From assembly GCA_963520725.1 (NCBI GenBank), contig CAUQSG010000044.1:1-13816 (forward strand): a stretch of DNA of 13,816 nucleotides, written 5' to 3'. Origin of the DNA: JABCPE02 sp963520725 (GTDB lineage: Bacteria > Bacteroidota > Bacteroidia > Flavobacteriales > Weeksellaceae). The notes under the pieces were generated by a model, which was not told the DNA's origin, made no database searches, and saw only the letters and a program-made list of their open reading frames with translations. Positions within the stretch are counted from its first letter, which is position 1. The number at the start of each line of letters is the position of its first letter. Position numbers and translations under genes: made by a program. Shown here piece by piece: positions 6,077-12,330 of the stretch.

Positions 6077-6502
6077 CTATTCCTCTTTGAAGAAATCCTG
6101 ATATTCCAGCCAAAATTCTTCAAGTTTCTGCATTTTTTCGGAGAGAAATTCCATCGTTTCCTGCCATGTATTCCTATTGTGAATGCAGACTCCTTGTTTT
6201 TCGACAAATACACAGGAAACCTCCTTTCCGTTTTCTAGTTCGAAAGAATCCGAATAGACTGCATCTTCCCAATATTCCTCAAAGATGCTCTCCATAGACT
6301 GCATCTTCTCAAAATACTTCACTCTATGGTCTAAATTCCCATCTATCTCCACCAAAACCATTGCTTTTTTGGTGTCAAAATAGAATTTGAAACTAAAACC
6401 CTTTATTTTAGTATTATACAATGTCCATTTTCGCGGAAAAGACTTCCCAAAAGATGTCCAAAATTCCTGCCGCATCCGCTGCGATTCTTCTTTACTAAAC
6501 AC
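6077..6502 (-). CDS. DUF4268 domain-containing protein
   Basis: This 141-residue protein carries the DUF4268 signature over its full length: SKEESQRMRQEFWTSFGKSF at the N-terminus, WTLYNTKIKGFSFKFYFD (26-43), a strand-rich centre (AMVLVEID), and WEDAVYSDSFELENGKEVSCVFVEKQGVCIHNRNTW. It ends in an acidic, aromatic helix (EFWLEYQDFFKEE). There is no signal peptide or membrane segment. The fold of this family is thought to resemble nuclease-associated domains in larger proteins, but the stand-alone form has no known function and I see no catalytic motif. The start codon is GTG (6500-6502): an in-frame stop lies four codons upstream with no ATG between, and the next ATG (residue 10) would cut into the conserved helix. 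It starts 26 bp after the TIGR02757 gene and is probably co-transcribed with it. Confidence 0.8.
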   Translation of the reverse strand: MFSKEESQRMRQEFWTSFGKSFPRKWTLYNTKIKGFSFKFYFDTKKAMVLVEIDGNLDHRVKYFEKMQSMESIFEEYWEDAVYSDSFELENGKEVSCVFVEKQGVCIHNRNTWQETMEFLSEKMQKLEEFWLEYQDFFKEE

Positions 6503-6528
6503 TATAAAAAATTAAATTTTATTTATTT

Positions 6529-7290
6529 CTAAAAATTCTCAAATACTCCCAGACCAAACAGCGCAAAATCATACTTTGCAGGGTCTTTTTTATCCATTTT
6601 TCTCAGTTGAAAGTCAAGTTCTTCCACTGTTTTCCAGTCGTTCTGAGTTCTCTGTATCAGCCCCAGTTTCCGCGAAATATTCCCTACATGGACATCCAGC
6701 GGAACGGACAAATATTCCTGACCGATATTTTCCCAAATTCCCAAATCTACGCCCTTGTTATCTTTCCGCACCATCCAGCGGAGATACATCATCAGCCTTT
6801 TCGCGGCGGAATTTTTATAAGTGGAACTGATATGTTTCTGGCTTCGGTGTTGAAAATCATTCTCAAAGAAAGTATTTCTAAAACGCTCCAAAGCATGATA
6901 AAAATTGGTCTCGCCTTCTTTTAATAAAAATAGATTTTCTAAACTTTCATTCTTTGCATAAAGCTTTCGCAGAGCGGACAGAAAAAACTGAAAATCCTCC
7001 AAAGAAAATGTCCTGTGAATGGCTTTTTCCTCCATTTTTTCAAAATCTTTTTCCGTGAAATTCATCACAAAATCATACGGCGAATTGCCCATCATCATGA
7101 GCATTTTTTCTGCACTTTTGATGATGGATTTTCGGTTTCCCCAAGCGATAGTTGCCGTTAAAAACCCTATAATCTCTATATCCTGTTTCAGCTCGAAACG
7201 ATGCAGCATCTGAATAGGATCGCCCAGCACGAAATCAGGATGATTATACTGCTCAGCTTTTTCGTCCAAAAAAGATTTTAAATCATTCAT
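6529..7290 (-). CDS. TIGR02757/DUF2400 family protein, HhH-GPD-like motif layout
   Basis: This 253-residue protein matches the TIGR02757 (DUF2400) family common in Bacteroidota, which has no established function. Visible landmarks are an N-terminal helical region, IGFLTATIAWGNRKSIIKSAEKML (41-64), HRTFSLEDFQFFLSALRKLY (92-111), SSTYKNSAAKRLMMYLRWMVRKD (155-177), SVPLDVHVGNISRKLGL (195-211) with Asp199, and YDFALFGLG (240-248) near the C-terminus. The order (a 'LTATIAWGNR' helix, then 'PLDVHV', then a final 'FALFGLG' helix) parallels HhH-GPD DNA glycosylases ('iLSQqT', 'vDtHv', 'h..li..Gr'); this is my inference. No Cys cluster for an iron-sulphur site is present. ATG 7290 is chosen: a TTG three codons upstream (7299) is in frame, but the ATG gives the usual MNDLK-type start. 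It lies 10 bp after pldA. Confidence 0.82.
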   Translation of the reverse strand: MNDLKSFLDEKAEQYNHPDFVLGDPIQMLHRFELKQDIEIIGFLTATIAWGNRKSIIKSAEKMLMMMGNSPYDFVMNFTEKDFEKMEEKAIHRTFSLEDFQFFLSALRKLYAKNESLENLFLLKEGETNFYHALERFRNTFFENDFQHRSQKHISSTYKNSAAKRLMMYLRWMVRKDNKGVDLGIWENIGQEYLSVPLDVHVGNISRKLGLIQRTQNDWKTVEELDFQLRKMDKKDPAKYDFALFGLGVFENF

Positions 7291-7300
7291 TATATACAAG

Positions 7301-8230
7301 TTACATCGGAAAAAAAACAGCTCCTAAACCGATTATGGTCTGTTTGTGATTATAATCAATCAGAGAATCTCCATAGCCGTGAGATGCCTGAAACATCATC
7401 TTGAGAGTTCCTTTGATAGGATAAATCCAAGAAAACTCCGCAAAACCTCTATTATGCTTGATGTTCAGATTATTACGCAAAACCAAAGAAAAAATATGCT
7501 TTTTTCTGGTGTAACTGATGGTAAATTCAGTTCTTCCCACATATTCCTCTATGCCGGGATTATCATCATCGTCCCCTTTTTCGGTAAATCTCTGCCATAA
7601 TTTATTGGTGATGGCAAAATCTCCCCACTCAAAAGCAGTCATGAGAATAAGTCTGTTCCAGCTTCGCGAGAGCAGTTCCTCCTTTCCGTTGGACTGGTGA
7701 TTTACGGATATTCCTGCCATTTTAATTCTAAATTTCCCAGCGGATAGGTTCAGCGGATAGATGAACATCAGCTCTGGCTCATAGTTGGTCTCGCGGAAGG
7801 GACGGGACATTTTCCCATTATAAACTTGCCAAAAAGACTGCTGGGTAAAACCTACCCAAAGGTCGCCTTTGTTCCAAAAAGCACCCTGTAACACCTTGGC
7901 TTTCAGACTGACCTGAAATTTTGCTTCTATATTTTGAAAGTTTTTATATTCTGGGACTTCTCGGTTGGCATTCAGGCTCACAGGCTGTCTATTAGGAAGA
8001 CTTGAATATCTGGAAAGAATGATATAATTGGGTCTATGTGCTCTCAGACTAAAAGTTCCGCGTTTATAAGGTTCTCTCAGCTCCCACATGCGGTCTATGG
8101 GTTCAGAAAAGCCTCCTTTGAAAATAGATGTATCTGGATTTTCTTGTGCGGTCTGTAATGTATCTTTTTCCTGCGAAAACACCGCAATATTCATCAGCAA
8201 GGATAAAAATAAAAGTATTTTTTTGCTCAT
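7301..8230 (-). CDS. pldA: Outer-membrane phospholipase A (OMPLA)
   Basis: OMPLA is a 12-strand outer-membrane barrel that hydrolyses phospholipids mislocalised to the outer leaflet, active as a calcium-bound dimer. The 309-residue precursor has a signal peptide (1-19, cleavage before Gln20). The catalytic site is explicit: His178 and Ser180 in NHQSNG, and Asn192 in SRSWNR, the His-Ser-Asn triad known from E. coli PldA. Ser188 corresponds to its calcium-ligand serine. The signature SFWQVYNGKMSRPFRETNYEPEL (132-154), the acidic calcium-proximal loop GDDDDNPGI (219-227) and the C-terminal YGDSLIDYNHKQTIIGLG (286-303) also match the family. The last residues, AVFFPM, end without the usual C-terminal Phe, though a Phe pair is two residues in. 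It starts 9 bp after rnz and is probably co-transcribed with it. Confidence 0.95.
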   Translation of the reverse strand: MSKKILLFLSLLMNIAVFSQEKDTLQTAQENPDTSIFKGGFSEPIDRMWELREPYKRGTFSLRAHRPNYIILSRYSSLPNRQPVSLNANREVPEYKNFQNIEAKFQVSLKAKVLQGAFWNKGDLWVGFTQQSFWQVYNGKMSRPFRETNYEPELMFIYPLNLSAGKFRIKMAGISVNHQSNGKEELLSRSWNRLILMTAFEWGDFAITNKLWQRFTEKGDDDDNPGIEEYVGRTEFTISYTRKKHIFSLVLRNNLNIKHNRGFAEFSWIYPIKGTLKMMFQASHGYGDSLIDYNHKQTIIGLGAVFFPM

Positions 8231-8239
8231 TATTTAATC

Positions 8240-9157
8240 TTAATTTATTTCTACGCGTTCCAAGGCTTTGGGAAGGAAGGTATTTTTGAATACAACTTTG
8301 GCTTCTTCTAAAAACACTGAATAATCCGTATATCGATTAGAAAAATGCCCTAAAATCAACTTTTTTACTTTGGCTTTTTCTGCAATCATTGCCGCCTCTA
8401 TCGCAGTGGAATGCCCTGTATGTTTGGCTAAATCCTTTAAATCATCTAAAAAAGTAGCCTCGTGATAGAGCAGATTTGCGCCCTCAATAATGGGAACTAC
8501 CGACTCCAAACAGCGAGTATCACTACAAAAAGCATAAGAAACAGATGCCTCGGGCGGCGTGGTAAGCGTTTCATTTTTAAGGATATAACCATCACTTAGG
8601 ACAAAATCTTTTCCTCGTTTGATGTTGTGATAATCACAGATTTCTATTTCTGGATATTTGGCGATTTCATTCATATTCAGGTGCCGTTCCTTTGGTTTTT
8701 CTCTGAAAAGATAGCCATTGCAGTAAATCCTGTGGCTGAGCGGAATGGTATAAACTTCCACCTTGCTGTCTTCAAAGACAAGCACGGATTCTTTTCCCTT
8801 TAATTCGTGGAAAACCAGTTCAAATCCCTTGTTGGTCTCGGTAAGCCTCAGCACGGTTTCTATCAGCTCCTGAATGCCCGCTGGCCCATAAATATGTAGC
8901 GGAGTTTCCCTGCCGAGCAGCTGAAAGGACGAGATAAGCCCAGGAAGCCCGAAACAATGGTCGCCATGGAGATGAGAAATAAAAATATGATTGATTTTAG
9001 AAAATTTGGCTTTGGCTTTTCTCAGCTGCACCTGCGTTCCCTCGCCGCAGTCTATCAGAAAATGCCGTTCTGCCATTTCCAAAAGTTGTGCCGTAGGCGA
9101 GGAAGTCACGGTGGGTATGGCAGAATTAAAACCTAATATGGTAAGAAATGCGCTCAA
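8240..9157 (-). CDS. rnz: Ribonuclease Z (MBL-fold), TTG start
   Basis: RNase Z is a zinc endonuclease that removes tRNA 3' trailers. This 305-residue protein has the complete long-motif set: LTILGFNSAIPT at the N-terminus, FLIDCGEGTQVQL (33-45), SHLHGDHCFGLPGL (61-74; His62, His64, Asp66, His67), LSHRIYCNGY with His142, SDT with Asp213, LAKHTGHST with His246 and His249, and LGHFSNRY with His271. Length and motif spacing equal the standard bacterial short form (without ElaC-type loss). The start is TTG 9157: reading upstream, the frame hits TAG within eight codons and has no ATG, while the conserved strand begins at residue 5. It diverges from the M16 gene and heads a minus-strand unit with pldA, TIGR02757 and DUF4268. 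No clear TAnnTTTG is visible upstream (closest TATATTTT). Confidence 0.96.
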   Translation of the reverse strand: MSAFLTILGFNSAIPTVTSSPTAQLLEMAERHFLIDCGEGTQVQLRKAKAKFSKINHIFISHLHGDHCFGLPGLISSFQLLGRETPLHIYGPAGIQELIETVLRLTETNKGFELVFHELKGKESVLVFEDSKVEVYTIPLSHRIYCNGYLFREKPKERHLNMNEIAKYPEIEICDYHNIKRGKDFVLSDGYILKNETLTTPPEASVSYAFCSDTRCLESVVPIIEGANLLYHEATFLDDLKDLAKHTGHSTAIEAAMIAEKAKVKKLILGHFSNRYTDYSVFLEEAKVVFKNTFLPKALERVEIN

Positions 9158-9229
9158 TGTCTTTAATATTTTAAGCGACTAATATACGAAACTTTCTTTT
9201 TTTATAAAATATAAAATAAGGCGCAGGCT

Positions 9230-9264
9230 TTGTTTATGGATTTAATATTTTTTGGTTACCTTTG
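9230..9264 (+). promoter_or_regulatory. Promoter of the M16 peptidase (TTG-N24-TACCTTTG)
   Basis: TTTG at 9229-9232 and TACCTTTG at 9257-9264 form a Bacteroidota-type promoter; the 24-base spacer is slightly long. It also decides the start: a TTG codon at 9262 in frame with the gene lies inside the -7 box and cannot be translated from this promoter, so ATG 9286 is the start. Confidence 0.7.
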
Positions 9265-9285
9265 TTTCCATTTAAATTTAATTTC

Positions 9286-12210
9286 ATGAAAAAAGTTTTA
9301 ACCACATTAGCATTAGCATTGATGATGAATACTATTCAAGCGCAAAACTATGAGGAGATAAAACATACGGACAGAAATGGTTTCTCGTATGTTACGGTTT
9401 CTAATGATGAAAACGGAGTGAGAGTCTATACTCTGAAAAACGGACTAAAAGTTTATTTAGCAAAAAATTCTGATGCGCCACGAATCCAGACCTATATCCC
9501 TGTGAGAACGGGAAGTAATAACGACCCTGCTGACAACACGGGACTGGCTCACTATCTGGAGCATATGATGTTCAAAGGAACTTCTAAAATAGGAACGCAG
9601 GACTGGGCAAAAGAGAAAAAATACATAAAACAAATTTCTGACCTCTACGAACAGCACAAGGCAGAAAAAAATCCTGAAAAGAAAAAAGAAATCTACAAAA
9701 AGATAGATGCCATCTCTAAAGAAGCGTCTAAATATGCTATTGCCAACGAATATGACAAGGCAATTTCTTCCCTTGGAGCTACTGGGACTAACGCCCACAC
9801 TTGGCTGGATGAAACGGTTTATAAAAACAATATCCCAAGCAACGAGCTGGAAAAATGGTTCAAAGTAGAGCAAGAGCGATTCTCTGAACTGGTTCTAAGA
9901 CTTTTACATACGGAACTGGAAGCTGTTTATGAGGAGTTTAACCGAGGACAGGACAACGACGGCCGACTAATGAGCTACGAGCTGATGGACGCCCTATTCC
10001 CTACACACCCGAACGGACAGCAGACCACTATCGGGAAGTCAGAGCATCTAAAAAACCCTTCTATGGTGGCTATTCACAAGTATTTCAATGAATACTATGT
10101 GCCGAACAACTATGCGCTGGTGCTGGTAGGAGATTTGGATTTTGATAAGACTATTCTTTTGGCTCAGAAATATTTCGGAAACTTTAAACCTAAAGCTTTA
10201 CCGAAAAAATCACAAATCGTAGAAAAGCCAATGGACAAAATCGTGAAAAGAGTGGTAAAAAGCCCTTCTGCACCACGATTACAAATGGCATGGAGAACAG
10301 ACAGCTACGGAACAAAAGAAGCAAGAATGGCTGAGCTGACAGCACAGATTCTCAGCACCAACAGCAATGATGCAGGACTTCTAGATTTAAACCTAAACCA
10401 AAAGCAAAAAGTACTTCGCGCGATGGCGTATGTGCTTCCGTTCAAACAATACGGATATTTGGCGCTTTCTGCTGTACCAAAGGAAAACCAGTCACTAGAT
10501 GAGGCGAAAAACCTTCTTTTGGAACAGATAAATTTGGTTAAAAAAGGTGAATTCCCAGACTGGATGCTGACTGCCATCATCAACGATATGAAAAAAGACC
10601 GTCTAAAAGGCTGGGAAACAGCTGACGGGCTGGCGTCATCACTATACAGCACCTACATCCGTGAGAGAAGCTGGGAGCAGGAGCTGGAAGACATTCAGGA
10701 GTATGAAAAAATCACAAAAGCGGATATTGTGAAATTTGCGAATGATTTCTTTAAGGATAATTATGCGATTATCTACAAAGAAAAAGGCGATAATGACAAG
10801 CTTATCCGTGTGGAAAACCCAGGAATCACACCGATAGAGCTAAACAGAGAGGCTCAGTCTCCGTTCCTAAAATCTATACTGAACGAGAAAGTAGAGGAAA
10901 TAAAGCCTGTTTTCGTGGATTATCAAAAAGAAATAAAAACGGACAACATCAATGGCGTGAAGCTGAGCTTTATCCAGAACAAGAAGAATAATCTGGCTCA
11001 GATGAACTATATTTTCCCATTCGGAACGGATAATAATAAGGAACTTTCTGTGGCGTTTACTTTGTTCGATTATTTAGGAACGGACAAATACAGCCCAGAG
11101 GAACTGAAAAAAGAATTCTTTAAACTCGGTATCAATCACGGAATCCGTATAGACAAAGACCGCATCAATATTACTTTGTCTGGTTTGGAGGAGAATTTAG
11201 CGAAAGGTGCTGAGCTGTTTGACCACTGGCTTAGAAATCTAAAAGCTGATGAAAATATCTATAAAACGGTGGTAAATACCATTTTAGAATCTCGTGAAGT
11301 AGCCAAAAAAGATAAGAGAAACATCATGGCGGCACTTACCAGCTATGCGAGATACGGCAAGAACTCCAGATTCAGAGATGTGGTGAGCAAGGAACGCCTT
11401 CTTTCGGCGAAAGCAGAGGATTTCGTGTCTATGGCAAAAAACATAGTAAATGCGCCATACGAAGTATTTTTCTACGGAAAAGATTTGGAGAAATTCAAGA
11501 AAAACCTAAGCCCGATTATCAAAAAATCTAATGTAAAATACGACCTTCCTGCAGCTAAAATCTATGCTGAGCCGAGCACAGACGGAAAAGTATATTTCAC
11601 CAACTATGATATGGTACAGGTGGAGATGAGCAAAGTGGGAAGAGGCGAAACCGTAGACCTGAAAGACTTTGGGAAATCCAGCGTTTTCAATGAGTATTTC
11701 GGTTCTGGGCTTTCATCTATCGTATTTCAGGAAATCCGTGAAGCTCGTTCTTTAGCTTATTCTGCATATGTGAACTATTCCCGCTCTGGCGAAAAAGGAA
11801 AGCACGACTATGTGATAAACTACATAGGAACACAAGCGAACAAGCTAGGACAAGCCGTAGAAGCGATGAACGGACTGATGGCAAATCTTCCGCAGATACC
11901 AGCGCAGTTTGACAATGCTAAAAACTCTTCGCTCAAGCAGATAGCATCACAGAGACTGACTAAACAGAATATCTATTTCAACTATCTGGCAACGCAGAAA
12001 TTAGGATTTAACCACGATATTCGTAAAGATGTCTATGCTGAAATCCAAAATCTAGATTTGGCGAAGCTGACCAACTTCTACAATCAAAAGATAAAGCCGA
12101 TAAGCTACAATACGGCTATCATAGGGAAGAAAGAAAACCTTGACATGGCGGCTATCAGCAAAATGGGAGAATTCGTAGAGGTAAGCCTCGAAGAAATTTT
12201 CGGATACTAG
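9286..12210 (+). CDS. Secreted M16 (pitrilysin/insulinase-like) zinc metallopeptidase
   Basis: This 974-residue peptidase degrades peptides inside a clam-shell chamber built of two M16 halves. The signal peptide is 1-18 (ALALMMNTIQA, cleavage near Gln20), so it is exported to the periplasm or beyond. The inverted zinc motif His89-x-x-Glu92-His93 (HYLEHMMFKG) lies in the N-terminal domain; the third ligand is Glu217 in ELEAVYEEFN, with Glu210 as the accessory Glu. Between them lies about 48 extra residues (roughly 105-155, Lys/Glu-rich, probably a helical hairpin) compared with pitrilysin. After GATGTNAHTWLDETVYK (164-180) come an M16_C domain (about 235-430), then a second M16 half from about 545 lacking a HxxEH motif but keeping FNEYFGSGLSSIVFQEIREARSLAYSA near 800-825, the R/Y substrate-binding loop. 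It is monocistronic, with its own promoter and terminator. Confidence 0.95.
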   Translation: MKKVLTTLALALMMNTIQAQNYEEIKHTDRNGFSYVTVSNDENGVRVYTLKNGLKVYLAKNSDAPRIQTYIPVRTGSNNDPADNTGLAHYLEHMMFKGTSKIGTQDWAKEKKYIKQISDLYEQHKAEKNPEKKKEIYKKIDAISKEASKYAIANEYDKAISSLGATGTNAHTWLDETVYKNNIPSNELEKWFKVEQERFSELVLRLLHTELEAVYEEFNRGQDNDGRLMSYELMDALFPTHPNGQQTTIGKSEHLKNPSMVAIHKYFNEYYVPNNYALVLVGDLDFDKTILLAQKYFGNFKPKALPKKSQIVEKPMDKIVKRVVKSPSAPRLQMAWRTDSYGTKEARMAELTAQILSTNSNDAGLLDLNLNQKQKVLRAMAYVLPFKQYGYLALSAVPKENQSLDEAKNLLLEQINLVKKGEFPDWMLTAIINDMKKDRLKGWETADGLASSLYSTYIRERSWEQELEDIQEYEKITKADIVKFANDFFKDNYAIIYKEKGDNDKLIRVENPGITPIELNREAQSPFLKSILNEKVEEIKPVFVDYQKEIKTDNINGVKLSFIQNKKNNLAQMNYIFPFGTDNNKELSVAFTLFDYLGTDKYSPEELKKEFFKLGINHGIRIDKDRINITLSGLEENLAKGAELFDHWLRNLKADENIYKTVVNTILESREVAKKDKRNIMAALTSYARYGKNSRFRDVVSKERLLSAKAEDFVSMAKNIVNAPYEVFFYGKDLEKFKKNLSPIIKKSNVKYDLPAAKIYAEPSTDGKVYFTNYDMVQVEMSKVGRGETVDLKDFGKSSVFNEYFGSGLSSIVFQEIREARSLAYSAYVNYSRSGEKGKHDYVINYIGTQANKLGQAVEAMNGLMANLPQIPAQFDNAKNSSLKQIASQRLTKQNIYFNYLATQKLGFNHDIRKDVYAEIQNLDLAKLTNFYNQKIKPISYNTAIIGKKENLDMAAISKMGEFVEVSLEEIFGY

Positions 12211-12223
12211 ACCTTGTCTAAAC

Positions 12224-12260
12224 AAAAGACCTTACAGATTTGTAAGGTCTTTTTTATTTT
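12224..12260 (+). terminator. Rho-independent terminator of the M16 gene
   Basis: A perfect 13-bp stem AAAAGACCTTACA (12224-12236) / TGTAAGGTCTTTT (12241-12253) with a GATT loop is followed by TTATTTT. It begins 14 bases after the stop codon. Confidence 0.92.
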
Positions 12261-12271
12261 TTATAAATTAT

Positions 12272-12290
12272 TTTATTTAGAATGAATAAA
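12272..12290. promoter_or_regulatory. 19-bp AT-rich imperfect palindrome, possible iron-regulator site
   Basis: The site reads TTTATTTAGAATGAATAAA, centred on 12281, with seven of nine arm positions paired. It ends five bases before the -7 box of the TonB-dependent receptor gene, in the -33 to -7 spacer, where a repressor would block RNA polymerase. The length matches Fur-type operators, but the Fur consensus match is only partial. Confidence 0.35.
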
Positions 12291-12295
12291 AATAA

Positions 12296-12303
12296 TATCT
12301 TTG
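12296..12303 (+). promoter_or_regulatory. -7 element (TATCTTTG) of the TonB-dependent receptor
   Basis: TATCTTTG fits TAnnTTTG exactly and stands 27 bases before ATG 12331. No TTG is seen at -33, where the sequence is pure A/T, which suits a regulated promoter. Confidence 0.65.
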
Positions 12304-12330
12304 CCGAAAATTTTATTTAACGATTTATTC

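Noticed and set aside
6576..6924. Two plus-strand open frames inside the TIGR02757 gene
   Set aside because: Antisense shadows of a conserved gene with no start signals or domains.
9185..9225. A minus-strand promoter for rnz
   Set aside because: Only near-matches such as TATATTTT occur, with no final G and no TTG at the right distance; I cannot point to one site.
9262..9285. Eight-codon N-terminal extension of the M16 peptidase from a TTG codon
   Set aside because: The TTG lies in the -7 promoter box, and the extension would put a polar/Phe-rich stretch before an otherwise normal signal peptide at ATG 9286.
9457..9873. Minus-strand open frame of 138 codons inside the M16 gene
   Set aside because: Antisense of the zinc-site region; hydrophobic and Cys/Phe-rich only because the sense strand is Lys/Glu-rich.
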